Positions 12,897 to 24,694 of a DNA stretch of 64,000 nucleotides are shown piece by piece. The translations under genes and the position numbers were made by a program. The notes under the pieces were generated by a model that was given only the letters and a program-made list of their open reading frames with translations, ran no database searches and had not been told where the DNA came from. The stretch's first letter is position 1. Each line of letters opens with the position of its first letter. Origin of the DNA: Acanthosepion esculentum (Eukaryota; Mollusca; Cephalopoda; Sepiida; Sepiidae); NCBI GenBank assembly GCA_964036315.1, contig OZ038488.1, positions 62,156,754 to 62,220,753 of the forward strand, written 5' to 3'.

Positions 12897-14260
12897 GAAT
12901 GCTACCCATGGTCAACCTTCACCGACAGAGGCCTAAAGAAGTATGTGGTTATTAGAACGTGTGATTGAATAAGTGAGATGGGGGCAAACTACATAAGATA
13001 ACTATGTAACTACATAACTTATGTAACCGGTGTAAATTGGGAAAATTCAGAAAGCCAACCATGTCTCATGCCTCCCGGGGACTGCAGTTTGCCTATGACT
13101 GCAAAGACAATCATTAGTGTAATGTAATTTCTGACGTGGTTGCTTAAGAATTCTTACCACTGATAGCACAGATCCGATAATGAGGCTGAATTAAAGTAAC
13201 GGTATTTGTAGTAGTCGTAGTAATAGTAGTTGTAGTAGTCTTGATTGTCGCACACTTTTGATTAAAGTGCTTATTTCTCGAGGCAAGTGTTAACCGTTAA
13301 ATGACGTTTTATCAAGGAAACCGGTAAAACATTTATTCACGATAACCTTAATTGGCCAAGCAAAAACATTCGTGGGTTCCGAATCGATCATTTTCTCCCT
13401 CTTTTTTTCGCCGTTTAGTTCGTTCATTAAAAAGTCTTTCTATGAAATTAAATTTCTTGATTAGTCAAGTTGTTAAAAAAGAAGTAAAAATTCAAAAGCG
13501 TGTCTCATTAAAATGGCGCCGTCAAGACGTTACTCTCGTATTGTCTCGGTCTTTTTCGTTCTTGATTCCTGATAAATGATTTGTAGGACACTTTAATTCC
13601 TATTTTTTGTGTGTAGACATGAAAAAAATCGACTGCATTTACAGAAAAAAAAAACAATTTAATCTAATATTGGAAAGAGGGAAAGACGTCTACATTTTAG
13701 AATTCTAAAGAGAACGAGCAAGGAACTAAAATAACCTTTTCTTTCTATTATTTTCATTTGGATGTCAAATGAATTCGATTCTTTTTTAGATTGCTGCTAC
13801 AGTTCCAGCAGAAAGCAAGTGATCATAAACATTGCTATAATATTATAAATCTATCAATGATTACAAATGCCAATATACCCATCATGACACCCCGTCTGTT
13901 TAAGGTATATTAGGCACAAGTAACACAGGTAAATGTAGGCGATATGGTGACAGATGTTTTAGAAAAATAAACAACATATAACATAGCAAAAGTCGAAACA
14001 GTTGTAAATGAATTCAGATTGTTTAATCCAGTTCTTCTGTTATTGAGGTTGTTCGCAAGTAATAAAAATAGCTTCGAGTGAATGAAACGAATGTTGGTCT
14101 TAGAGAGGAGCAAACTTCGGAGACTGGCGCTAATGTTTGACAAAAGAAAAACCGAGAGCAGCACCAAAACAGAAGCCACATCACTAGAGGAAATGCAACC
14201 AAAACAATAAGAATGTATAGCACGTATAACTTGAAGGTTAAATAACTACATACACAAGAT
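12897..14260. other. Unassigned sequence
   Basis: (GTA)n-like patch at 13208-13245. A 75-codon Lys/Arg/Ser-rich open frame (13352-13579, +) has no recognisable domain. No element boundaries seen. Confidence 0.3.
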
Positions 14261-14264
14261 GATG

Positions 14265-14445
14265 AATTTCCTCACTACTTCGAACAAAAGGTCAGGAAGG
14301 AAACCTACACCAGTATTGGAAATCGTAATAACAGTAAGAGGACCTAACAAACAGATTTTCCTGAAAAACTGGTTTGACAGCAAGATTTTAAAAATCATTC
14401 CGCAGCAGTACTGGCTGCTCGGTCAGTGAATTGTGAATGTTTCTT
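14265..14445 (-). mobile_element. SINE-3 copy
   Basis: Shared with 52095-52262. The minus strand opens with CACTGACCGAGCAGCCAGTA, an A-box-like head of tRNA-Leu/Ser type, and ends in the region with GGTCAGGAAGGAAACCTACA. Diverged. Confidence 0.5.
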
Positions 14446-14479
14446 TATAAAGCTTTATATAATGAACGGAAAATGCTGA

Positions 14480-15712
<1,233 letters not shown>

Positions 15713-15722
15713 ATATATATAT

Positions 15723-15794
<72 letters not shown>
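15713..15794. repeat. (TA)n(CA)n(TA)n microsatellite
   Basis: Long TA run with a short ACACACAC interruption. It forms the boundary of the LINE-A 3' end. Confidence 0.97.
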
Positions 15795-15797
<3 letters not shown>

Positions 15798-16395
15798 TAA
15801 GCGTATCACCCCAAGCAAGGCCGGTGGCCACTATCACGCATGGGGTTACAGAAGGGTTGGAGGAAGAGCAGATAGGAATGGTAAAGGAAGGGATGTGGAG
15901 AAAGAGAAGGACGGAGGGTCGATCGAGGCAGGGGCGTTACGGGAGATATAGAGCGAGAGCAGATAGGAATGAGAGATGTCAGGAAGTGGATAGATCAAGG
16001 CAATTGGAGATGACGATTGACGCTACACTTAAACCGTTGGAGATTGTATTTGTCAGGGAAACAGTAATAGGGAAGGGAGTTCCATAGGCGAGATGTGCGA
16101 GACATGAAGCTATTGGAGTAGAAAAGACGTCTACATCTAACAGTTTCAACGGTGAAGGGGTGGGAACGGGATGCCAGCCTCGTAGGACGCTTAAATTCAC
16201 GAGGCTTAGGGACAAGCGAAAGCAACTCCTCAGAGCAATTACCGTGGAAGTACTTGTAGAAAAGGCAGAGCGATGCAACATCGTGTCTGTGAGAGAGCGA
16301 CTGCAGACGAGATGACAGATCAGGGCCAATCACATTGCATATCCGTCTCTGGATCTTATCAAGAACCCTGAGGCAACACGCAGGGGCCCCAGACC
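15795..16395 (-). pseudogene. LINE-A RT C-terminus and 3' UTR
   Basis: The minus-strand frame runs from the TA repeat into WSGAPACCLRVLDKIQRRIC, then SHRHDVASLCLFYKYFHG, RSHPFTVETVRCRRLFYSN, SRLWNSLPYYCFP and a stop at 15995. These are the standard closing motifs of a jockey/CR1-like LINE protein and the best-preserved LINE-A copy here. About 200 bp of 3' UTR follow, ending at 15795 with a CCTTGCTTGGGGTGATACGC signature. Both the 5' truncation point (16395) and the 3' end abut (TA)n, so the copy seems to have landed in a microsatellite. Confidence 0.85.
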
Positions 16396-16419
16396 ATATA
16401 TATATATATATATATATAT
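16396..16419. repeat. (TA)n microsatellite
   Basis: Short TA run between the truncated LINE-A and the Penelope-like segment. Confidence 0.95.
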
Positions 16420-16640
16420 TACATGAATCATTCATACAAAAAGCAGATAGTGAAGTTAATGGTATAAATGGCAAGAATCACTCTCGCAAACAATTTTTAA
16501 TAAAATACATTAACCTCGAACCCGTTGATGAATGTTATGATCCCTGTTTATAAATTCCAGTTGCATAAGGACTTTTTTTACTACAAGCTTTCGATTGTTC
16601 ATACAATCATCCTCAGGTATAGAAATAAATATCTCTTTTT
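16420..16640 (-). mobile_element. Penelope-like terminal segment (putative)
   Basis: The right part holds a hammerhead-like module (16582-16619, minus strand). The left end, ATTACATGAATCATTCATAC at 16419-16438, is repeated at 16947-16970, again directly beside a (TA)n run. No ORF. Assignment to Penelope-like elements rests on the ribozyme motif and the microsatellite flank, so it is inference. Confidence 0.4.
16582..16619 (-). ncRNA. Hammerhead ribozyme motif (minimal, stem III 2 bp)
   Basis: Minus strand, in order: stem I strand UAC; CUGAGGA; one extra U; stem II GAUUGU-AUGA-ACAAUC, six perfect pairs; GAAA; stem III A-G/C-U with no loop; UU before the cleavage point; stem I partner GUA. All invariant core residues are present. 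Stem III has no loop, so it could only act as a dimer, as known for minimal hammerheads. Activity is untested. Confidence 0.55.
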
Positions 16641-16946
16641 TACATCCAGGTAATAACAGAACAGCGAAAGTTAAGATGTACTCCGAAATAGGTTTTTTTT
16701 TGGAAATGTGTTATTGTTAACTGTATAAAATGTTTTGGAGCGTGCGGTCGCAACGCTAAGGTTGAACTTTTATGGATTGTTCGTTTTTTGTACTAAAATA
16801 GTAATATGAGAATTCTTTTGTAGAAGTAGGTTTTTTTCCAGTCAATATGGCATGTTCAATAAATAGTGGAATGTCACCGTTATTATAAGAAATTGGCACA
16901 TCGGATCAGTTATTTTAATATCAAGTATGTGGTGCACTTCAATTTA
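16641..16946. other. Unassigned sequence
   Basis: No element recognised. Confidence 0.3.
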
Positions 16947-16971
16947 CATTACATGAATCATTCATACAAAA

Positions 16972-16974
<3 letters not shown>
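16947..16974 (+). repeat. Second copy of the 16419 end motif
   Basis: TTACATGAATCATTCATACA, identical to 16419-16438, next to the TA run that follows. Confidence 0.7.

Positions 16975-17006
<32 letters not shown>
16975..17006. repeat. (TA)n microsatellite with GA flank
   Basis: TA run followed by a GAGAGAGAGGGGGGG patch. Confidence 0.95.
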
Positions 17007-17008
<2 letters not shown>

Positions 17009-17458
17009 AGAGAGAGAGGGGGGGAGGAGAAATGCCGATATGGATAGATGGATATGAAAAGGCAAGGTGCTAGCAAACATCTCGTGATGTTTGAACAGCA
17101 AGTTAAACCGAAAATGGTGTGAACTGTTACAGCTCCCATTTGAGAGCGGCGTCCCTTGTAATGCAAAACGCAAAAATATGTAACGGTTTGTCTACATTTT
17201 CATGTTCAAATTAACTGAAATATAGTAGTACCTCTCTCTCTCTCCCTCCATGATGAACATATAGCATTAAGGTATGCTATATTTCTTGGTAAAACTGTTC
17301 AGTATCGGGATGGAGCGTATGTAAATATGAAAGTAAACAATGATGTCAAAACCGAGTGGCTATTGTTTGTTCCATGATTCAACACGATCTTCAGGCCATC
17401 AAGATTGCGTTCAAACATGCAACAGACTATTTTCACTCGGTGTTGACTTCAGCGTCTA

Positions 17459-17461
<3 letters not shown>
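17007..17461. other. Unassigned sequence
   Basis: A (CT)n patch at about 17232-17247; otherwise nothing recognised. Confidence 0.3.
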
Positions 17462-17512
<51 letters not shown>

Positions 17513-17517
17513 TATAC

Positions 17518-17550
<33 letters not shown>
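17462..17550. repeat. (TA)n(CA)n(TA)n microsatellite
   Basis: Compound dinucleotide repeat ending exactly where the inverted repeat begins. Confidence 0.97.
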
Positions 17551-17551
<1 letters not shown>

Positions 17552-17849
17552 TGAATGTTAAAGACAACATAGTCTTGCATATTTTCTTTTGAATTTTCTC
17601 ATATTCTCTAATGAGATTTTTTATTTGAAAATGATTTCGAAATATGTATTGTCCATACGATGGCCTAGCGCTTTCGAACATCATTGACTAAAAATATTGA
17701 CCCTGAAGATGAACAATGATGTTCGAAAGCGCTAGGTCATCGTATGGAACATACATATTTCGAAATCATTTTCAAATAAAAAGTCTCATTAGAGAATATG
17801 AGAAAATTCAAAAGAAAATATGCAAGACTATGTTGTCTTTAACATTCAA
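17551..17849. mobile_element. Penelope-like inverted terminal pair (136-bp arms)
   Basis: Left arm 17551-17686 and right arm 17714-17849 are reverse complements with only a handful of differences. The 27-bp centre contains the 5' half of a hammerhead motif. The right arm continues about 36 bp further before (TA)n. Penelope-like elements are known for 5'-truncated copies with partial terminal repeats in direct or inverted orientation and for hammerheads in those repeats; both features are seen here. Confidence 0.65.
17698..17739 (+). ncRNA. Hammerhead ribozyme motif, complete minimal form
   Basis: In order: stem I strand UGACC (17698-17702); CUGAAGA (17703-17709); one extra U; stem II GAAC-AAUGAU-GUUC (17711-17724); GAAA (17725-17728); stem III AGC/GCU with no loop (17728-17733); A17 (17734), cleavage expected after it; stem I partner GGUCA (17735-17739), five perfect pairs. 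Every invariant core residue is present. An extra residue after A9 is known from a viroid hammerhead. The loopless 3-bp stem III implies dimeric action. The motif lies in the centre of the inverted repeat, just upstream of the Penelope-like frame. Confidence 0.65.
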
Positions 17850-17883
17850 TACTACATGTTTAAAAGAAAAGTTGCTGCCAAAT

Positions 17884-17885
<2 letters not shown>
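17716..17885 (+). pseudogene. Penelope-like ORF N-terminal fragment
   Basis: The frame opens MMFESARSSYGTYIFRNHF and continues with REYEKIQKKICKTMLSLTF, then NTTCLKEKLLPNY, where (TA)n cuts it off. A Lys-rich helix followed by a TCLKxxLLPxY-type motif resembles the beginning of Penelope-like polyproteins (from memory; moderate). The left inverted arm encodes nearly the same peptide on the minus strand (MMFESARPSYGQYIFRNHF). RT and GIY-YIG domains are absent at this locus. Confidence 0.5.
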
Positions 17886-17930
<45 letters not shown>

Positions 17931-17947
17931 ATATACATATATATATG
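17886..17947. repeat. (TA)n microsatellite
   Basis: TA run with small TTTA and CATA interruptions. It separates two fold-back elements. Confidence 0.95.
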
Positions 17948-17993
17948 TCTAAGTATGTGTGTGTATAAAATAGTATACAGAATGCAGTTAAAG

Positions 17994-18278
17994 TTTGAAG
18001 AATATGACAAATGGAAAACTGTCTCATTGAAAATAGATTACGAGTTTCGACCTTACTATACTTCATCAGATCAAAAGGGAAAGAAAAAATATATTTATTT
18101 GTGTGTAAAAAAAATAGCGGAAAAGTACTAACGATTTCTTATTTAAGCTTACACGCAAATACACACACAAGCAAAAATATTTCTTTCTTTCGTTTTTCAT
18201 CTGATGAAGCCTAGTAAGGCCGAAACGCGTAATCCAGTTTCAATGAAAACGGCTTTTTCTTTGCCATATTCTTCAAAT
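17994..18278. mobile_element. Fold-back element with two hammerhead-like cores
   Basis: Left arm 17994-18110 and right arm about 18165-18278 are inverted copies, sharing TTTGAAGAATATG at the outer ends and CATTGAAA and ATTACG inside. The right arm has CUGAUGA-A-GCC-UAGUAA-GGC-C-GAAACGCGUA (18201-18231). The left arm has its diverged counterpart on the minus strand (18073-18036) with CUGAUGA and GAAA intact but a mispaired stem II. No ORF. Confidence 0.6.
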
Positions 18279-18970
18279 ATATAACAAATATATAACCACT
18301 CTGATGATGGTTCATGTGATCGAAAAAATAAATATCCAAATGTTGGACAGTTTTTGTTTTTATTTTCTCCCGAAACTAAATCCACTCGCAAAATATAATC
18401 ATTCTTACAATCCCAAATGTTTCGATGTCAAATAACCCACAAAGAGATGATAAACCGTGAAAATCTTAAAATATCAATTATGTGGGCTAAAACTGTTTGC
18501 TTTTTCACCATGATAGGTACGTCAGGAAGGCGACTTGTCTGAAGATTATTATTATCATAAATAAATAAAAATAAGTATTAAAATCATTATAATTATGAAT
18601 GTTATGAATAAATTAAAATCAAACAATAATATAAAAACGTTGTATAAAATAAATTAAATAAAAAAAAATAATAAAATACTCCCAGCATGCAACAAAAATG
18701 TGTTCCTGCCGGAAATACGGACATCCCGCTAATAGACGTTAAATTCAATCACTTCACCAAGAACCTTGATATGGACAACATGCGTCCAACTTCTCTGTGA
18801 AGTGGCTTGTAATACTATAGCGTCAATTTCTCTCTTTTATCACATGTACCATAAAACTATTATAACCTAAAAAATACACACATCAATATACACAAAAATA
18901 TAAATAAATGGCATGAAAGTAACATACAATTTATCATGCTTTTCTGCTATCTGTGTATATTTTATTTATA
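18279..18970. other. Unassigned AT-rich sequence
   Basis: At 18430-18465, AGAGATGATAAACCGTGAAAATC is a weak match to the composite-element tail motif. Otherwise nothing recognised. Confidence 0.3.
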
Positions 18971-19800
18971 CAGTATACGATGGGAAAATGTTCGCCAAAT
19001 TATTTTTAATTTTGAGAATGCACGTTGTTTGTGTTTAATTTTGTCGACTGCACAGTACAGTAGGGTCATTTGGGCACCGTCTGTAAGAAAAAGAGCACCA
19101 TGACACAATTCACACCTTCATAAATTTGCTTGCCATTCGCGCTGGAAGCTCCAATACGAACACAGTGATTGGGTATCTGATAGTGTAAAGGATACGGAAA
19201 TGTTGGATGAGTCTGACGGTGATTACGAAGGTGTTTGAAGTGATTACTAGTGATGGCGACGCTATGCCTCCATTCATCTTCCGACAGGGCCTCAGATACA
19301 ACACTGACGACTACATAAAGTGCATTAAGGAGGCAGCTCTGCCCTGAGTCAAGAGGGTGGCTCCTGGTAGATCCTATGTCAGGCAACAGGACTCTGCATT
19401 ATGCCACACAAGAAGCAGACAAAGTCATGGCTGTCATGCAATTTCTGCGACCACATCACCGCTTACATCTGGCCATCTAACTTCCCAGATTGCAACCCAC
19501 TCGATTATTATGTGTGGGGCAAATTTGAGCCAGAGACTAAAAAGCTTGTAACGCCAAAGATGAACTGAAGGCAAGGATTATGGCAGCATTCACCGAGTTA
19601 AAACAAGGAGACCGTCTAGAAATGATGCAAGAGATTCCGAAGTCGACTACAGGTCGTGGTTGTAGCCAATGGCGATTTAATTGAATAAATTTACTTTTTA
19701 GTATTTCAAGATATGTTTGCCTAATTCTGGTAAATATATTTGTTAAAATGTAATTTTCATTTTTTTGCAGGTTGGATGAAAATATATCGATCGCACCCTT
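18971..19800 (+). mobile_element. Internally deleted DD37D mariner element, copy 2
   Basis: Aligns end to end with 7203-8062 and is flanked by TA (18969-18970 and 19801-19802). The right end CGATCGCACCCTT matches copy 1; the left end is eroded (CAGTATACGATGG). Transposase fragments include QQDSALCHT at about 19383 and SNFPDCNPLDYYVWG at about 19481, separated by a one-base deletion. It has the same jump after GATTACGAAGGT (19232) as copy 1, so the deletion was inherited, not independent. Non-autonomous. Confidence 0.85.
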
Positions 19801-19837
19801 TATATTACTTATTTATTTCAACAAAGCAAAATTAAAC

Positions 19838-20045
19838 CTGTAGTGATACAAAATGTGATTATCTCCCTTTGGTCGAGACGTATTCACGTGGGTCACGTGA
19901 CGGCCGCTTGCTGAAGAGTGAAGAAAGTCCGTCAGTCTGTAGAGTCAGTAAGCGTGAAGAAAGTGCGTTAGTCAACTGTTTGGACTCACGATACATGATC
20001 TCAGAGTGTGCGGCTTCTGTGAAAAGTACCTGAAAAACCAAATAC
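19838..20045. repeat. Repeat X, copy 1
   Basis: About 75 percent similar to 21560-21700; both contain TGTAGTGATA(C/T)AAAATG, TGGGTCACGT and GTTAACTG/GTCAACTG landmarks. Class unknown. Starts about 35 bp after mariner copy 2. Confidence 0.6.
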
Positions 20046-20290
20046 CACGGAATGACCCAAATCTTGCGAAATCATAAATACGGAAGTGTTTCAGAGGTCT
20101 TTGGCTAGCTCGGAATATATCCTTGTTTCAACTGCTGATTTGGTCAGGTCTGTATTAAAAACAGTAACTAAGCTCCGTTAAGAATAGTTGCCGTATAATT
20201 CACCCCTGTTATATATGTGTGTTGAACAAACACACATATTCCTCAGCGGGGTCTTTTACAGGGATTGGTTAGCTCGTACGTAGGAAATTA
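20046..20290. other. Unassigned sequence
   Basis: Only a small palindrome, ATGTGTGTT-GAAC-AAACACACAT-like, at about 20214-20240. Confidence 0.3.
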
Positions 20291-20580
20291 TTAACTCTCT
20301 CTCTCTCTCTCTCACTATATATATATATATATATAAATATATGTATGTTTCTGTTTATATGTGCATATATATGTTTACATAGGTATATGCATATGTATGA
20401 GTATTTATATATATGCATATATATGTATATATATACATATATATATACATATATATTTAAGCTTATGTACATATAAATGCGTGCATATATAAGCATATAT
20501 ATGTATATATGTCCCTGTATATGCATATGTATATATATGCATATTTGTAATGTATATATTTGTGCATATGCACATATATC

Positions 20581-20648
<68 letters not shown>
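20291..20648. repeat. (CT)n and degenerate (TA)n/TGCATA repeat
   Basis: CT run, then about 250 bp of imperfect TATATGCATA-type repeat, then pure (TA)n from 20582. The frames through it are meaningless Tyr/Ile repeats. Confidence 0.9.
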
Positions 20649-20650
<2 letters not shown>

Positions 20651-20853
20651 AGGGTCATTCAATAAATAAGGTGAATTTTTCGGTATAAGGACTCCTAATA
20701 CAGTTAGAAGATTTTTCTTTTCTTTTTTCAATAATCTGCAAAAGAAATTAAATCCATGTGAAAACGAAGTAAAACCAAAAAAAACGAGTAACCTTCTATC
20801 TGTATTAGAAGTCATTATACCGAAAAATTCAACTTATTTATTGAATGACCCTC

Positions 20854-20854
<1 letters not shown>
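20649..20854. mobile_element. Mariner-type MITE, 206 bp
   Basis: Ends CAAGGGTCATTCAATAAATA and its inverted counterpart TTTATTGAATGACCCTCG; the inverted repeat extends about 60 bp on each side, including GAATTTTTCGGTATA. TA at both borders. The GGGTCATTC terminus is typical of mariner-like ends. No ORF. Inserted inside a (TA)n array. Confidence 0.7.

Positions 20855-20920
<66 letters not shown>
20855..20920. repeat. (TA)n microsatellite
   Basis: Right half of the TA array split by the MITE. Confidence 0.95.
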
Positions 20921-20922
<2 letters not shown>

Positions 20923-21368
20923 TATTTTTGAAACGTGCATTCGCACTTAGTTTTTTTATCAAAATTCTATTCTCGAAGAATCTTTTTTATTAAATAAGAA
21001 CTGGACATATCTTTAATAAAATTTGATGAATTTTTTTTCTGTTTAAATGCATTTTAAGAAATAAACACAACGCCAAAATTATTCCTTCTCAAATCGAAAT
21101 AAGGAAATAACTAATGCATACAATATTATTGAGATATTCCAGACAAAATTAAAGAATTTGCTAACTGAAAAAATTAATAACATAAAATATGAAATTAAAT
21201 TCTAAATTTATGCAAGGAATTCATAAAGGAAAAAACTGTTATCGCCTCAAATACTTAATATTTAAATTTTAATGGAATTTAATAAAAAGTATAAAGAATA
21301 TTTGTTTTCAGCTTTGGGTAATATAGTTATATACAAAATAATTCTTCTTCCGCCCAATTGATATATAA
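20921..21368. other. Unassigned AT-rich sequence
   Basis: Nothing recognised. Confidence 0.3.
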
Positions 21369-21491
<123 letters not shown>

Positions 21492-21547
21492 ATACTCATA
21501 TTGATTCTTCTTATATATTACGTATTTACGTAAATCAAGCAGAATTA

Positions 21548-21700
21548 TATTTGTAGTGATATAAAATGCGAATATCTACCTTTAGTCTAGATGCATTTAC
21601 ATGGGTCACGTTATGGTTGCTTAGTGACATCAATTTGCAGAGTGTAAAGATTGATCAGTACGTCAGTTAACTGCCTGGAATCAAGTCACACGATTTTGTG
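21548..21700. repeat. Repeat X, copy 2
   Basis: Direct-orientation paralogue of 19838-20045 with several indels. Confidence 0.6.
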
Positions 21701-21920
21701 TGAATGGATGGCGGAACGGGAATAAAAACTGCTAACCGCCGCAAGGATATTAACGTGTGGAAAGTCATGATCGCCTATATGATAGGAGTAAACTGCAACG
21801 CTTATCGTAAGGTTCACATTCATCCCTAGTCTTTTGAAAAGGAGTAGAGATCTCTCCCTTGTTCCCTGTTTCGTATTGCATTCCCGATTCCTTCTGAAGT
21901 CTTTTCATTCTCTATCAGTC

Positions 21921-21985
21921 CCAGTTGTGATAAACATGGCGACAAAGATGAGGACAATAGTGCGAATAATGTAAATAGTGATTAT
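21921..21985 (+). mobile_element. Tail of the 48.6/49.3-kb fold-back family
   Basis: ATGGCGACAAAGATGAGGAC and AATAATGTAAATAGTG match the end region of the fold-backs at 48585 and 49240 (their minus strand). The ribozyme-like half is missing. Confidence 0.6.
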
Positions 21986-22194
21986 AATTCCTATTGTTTC
22001 TTATTAAGACTGTTAAACTGTTATCCGATTATATTAATGCAAATAACTTTATGACGCGGAGAAAAATATTTGTTTTGCCCTTTTGGCAAGAAATAACGTA
22101 AAAGGAATATGTCATCTAGTTTTATTTGTAGGTAAGCAACATTTAGGGCTTTTTATGCGATTCGCTTTCGCGTGTTTAACCTTGGGTAAGGTAT

Positions 22195-22400
22195 GAATAT
22201 ATATCTCCCCCCCCCCAGCTATGGGTTGAATAACAGGTCAGTCTGGGTCCTATAGCCCTGGTCGGCAACCAGTCTGTGACAGAGAGAAACGACAACCCAC
22301 TTCGGGAAAATCTTCTGTCCAGTCAGTTATGAGCCGAAAGAGACAAGATTACCCAAGTGTGTATTACGTATGGCACTTAAGTGACTGAATCCTTCCCTGA
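22195..22400 (+). mobile_element. SINE-1 3' half
   Basis: Starts at a CCCCCCCCCCAGCTATGGGT run and follows the SINE-1 body (GGTCCTATAGCC, CAACCAGTCTGTGACAG, GTGTATTACGTATGGCAC, GACTGAATCC). The tRNA-like head is absent. Confidence 0.65.
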
Positions 22401-22479
22401 CATAACCCCACTACATTTTAGATAATGAAGAAAGAAAAAATTGTTTTCAATTGTTTTTTGTTTTTTTTAATTTCACACA

Positions 22480-23160
22480 AATATTAGAAATAAAGCCACT
22501 AAGACAGAAATGCAAATGAATAAGAGAAAACTAAAATCATTATTAAGGAGAGAGAACAAAAAAGAACAGAAATCAAGAAAACAAAAGGTGGCATTGCATT
22601 TAAACTTTTGAAGATCAAATTTGACTGGAAAGCAAGAGGCCAGAAGAGATTTCCACAAGCAAGAAGTGCCACAGAAGAAACTGTTAGCATAGAACTTACG
22701 GTTACCTCTAACCATTTCAACTGTAAAATGATCCGAATTTGCCGCCAATCCTGTACTGTGCTTAAATTCGTAAAGTCGAGGCGGCGAAGAGGGAAGATCA
22801 TCAGAACAAATTTCCATGAAAATATTTATAGAAATGACACAGAAAAGCTAGGTTACAGCGGTGGGAAAGTGACTGAAGTCGAGATGTCATGTCAGGACTA
22901 ATAATATTGCAGATTCTTCTTTGGATTTTATCAAGAATCTCTAAATGTACAGAGGAATCATCAGACCACACATAAGATAAATATTCAATGCATGGACTAA
23001 TGGTAGACTTAGAAATGTGTACGATAGATTCCGGAGAGGAAATAGTTTAATTCACTGAAGTGATCTTGTGCCAACGTGATCAGTAAATGCTTATAAGCAC
23101 GTTTTGCTCTGGACGCAATCACTGGCTGTTGCAAGCAGACAGAAAATTCATGTTTGGTTA
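22480..23160 (-). pseudogene. LINE-A RT C-terminal half
   Basis: Minus strand, from 23150 down: an IASRAKRAYKH stretch, then PESIVHISKSTISPCIEYLS, YVWSDDSS, ILDKIQRRICNIISPDMTS, LQSLSHRCNLAFLCHFYKYF, then a frame change into LYEFKHSTGLAANSDHFTVE, SCLWKSLLASCFPVKFDLQK. Same motif order as 15795-16395, with one clear frameshift after FHGN and other damage. The 3' UTR is A-rich. Confidence 0.75.
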
Positions 23161-23565
23161 ATTACAACCATGAATTTTAAAAAAAGAAACTGTTTTCTTT
23201 CGCAATTCGAGAGAAAAAAAATGAGAAGTTGAGCATGTCACGTGATACTGTCAGTTGCATTTCCTAACTAATCGATAAAATATTCGGTCATGTCTTTCTA
23301 TTTCATTGAGTACCTGTCATTTTTGGCGGTTCAGAGGCAGACCAATCAGCAATAGTGGCATAATATTCAGACGACTCTTGTCCAGTATTTCTTTTTCTCT
23401 ATCGTGTTTCTAATTTTTTAAATTTATTTCTTTTTTCTACTTTATTTCTTTTTAAACTGTATTTCCTTTTTTTTCTCTATGTCTCTTTTTCTCTTATGCT
23501 TTTTCTCTTTTATTTATATCTTCCTTTTCTTTCTCTCGTTTGTCGAGTGTTTTTCGTATACAAAA
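23161..23565. other. Unassigned, pyrimidine-biased at 23385-23545
   Basis: TTTCTTTTT-type tract at the right side; nothing else recognised. Confidence 0.35.
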
Positions 23566-23815
23566 TGGGCACTACAGTGGAGTAATGGATAGCGGTTCGG
23601 ATTGAGGAACAAGAGAGCCGAGTTCGAATTCCAGTCGAATCCATTACATTCACTTACGTGCTAATACCCTTGGGGAAGTTACGAATCCTCTTCTTCTCCC
23701 TCCAGCTATGGTTAAATAGTTCTATAGCCTTGGATGGCGACTGGTCTACCGCTGGGAGTAATGGCAACCTACTGCGTGAAAAATCTGTCTCGTCAGTCAT
23801 GTATCGAAAATTTGA
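23566..23815 (+). mobile_element. SINE-1 copy, near complete
   Basis: Head with A-box TGGAGTAATGGATAGCGG (about 23578) and B-box GTTCGAATTCC (about 23622), then the body landmarks TTACATTCACTTACGTGCTA, ACCCTTGG, AGCTATGG, GACTGGTCTACCGC, CAACCTACTGCG and TCAGTCATGTATCGAAA. tRNA-derived Pol III element. It runs straight into LINE-B. Confidence 0.8.
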
Positions 23816-23990
23816 TATTCATAGGACAGATTGAAGGCAAGAGGAGGAAACAACTCATACATGGATGACTGAATGAGATTTAGGAGAGATAACAAAATGA
23901 TTAAATTTATTCAGAGCTATAAAGAACAGGAAAATGTGGAGAGCCATAATCACTACTGTCCTGATGGGACAGCCACATAAAAGAAGAATT
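23807..23990 (+). pseudogene. LINE-B extreme C-terminus fused to SINE-1
   Basis: Reads GQIEGKRRRKQLI, then, after stops, a tail with RTGKCGEP-type sequence in shifted frames. It matches the GRIEGERDNGKQRVTYL and ERRNLLRAARDR region of the copy at 36875-37732. The junction with the SINE lies within AAAATTTGATATTCATAGG, where the two elements may share a few bases. Confidence 0.55.
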
Positions 23991-24690
23991 TGGGCAGACG
24001 GTACATATTTTTCCAATTCTTTTAAAAGATTTCAATCATTAGTTCTGATTACTTTAGATCTTCGAAATCTTCACTTTTCTTTTTACTAATCTTATAAAAT
24101 ATCAACTCGATTCATTCAATGATTGTTCTAGCAGAATGATTTGACAATTAATTCTTTGCATTTGATAACCGAAACTTCTCTTCATATTTCAAATTTCTAA
24201 AACGATTATACTGTAGTGATAAAAAAAATAAATAATTAAAAATAGATAGATAATAACAAGGAAACAAAAATTTCACAATTCTCTAAAAATAGATGTATAT
24301 TCAGAATCGCTGGGGAATGAAACCTTATTTCGACCACCCAATCATAAACCCTCCCGACCAGTATACAAACATCCTAGTCTAGTAACGAATCAGAAACAAG
24401 AGCTGTTCCCAACCAGGATATAAGGACGTGAGCCAAAGAGAAGCGCAGCAGTAGTTTCGAATCGGATTTTTAGATATGTAAATCAGAATCGATAAATTCA
24501 TTTTATATATTCTCTGGTGCTGCAGTAATCGTAACCTACACAAAACCGAAACATGGCACACTGGCAACCTTAGAAAACTGGTGTCTGCTACATTTGAAGA
24601 CATACATACTTTCTTTCAACCACATTGTTAAGCAGACGGCTACTAGATTTTAAAAAAATACATACATATACATAATCGATAACTCACAAT
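23991..24690. other. Unassigned sequence
   Basis: No element recognised; may include the upstream part of the RT element that follows. Confidence 0.3.
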
Positions 24691-24694
24691 ATAG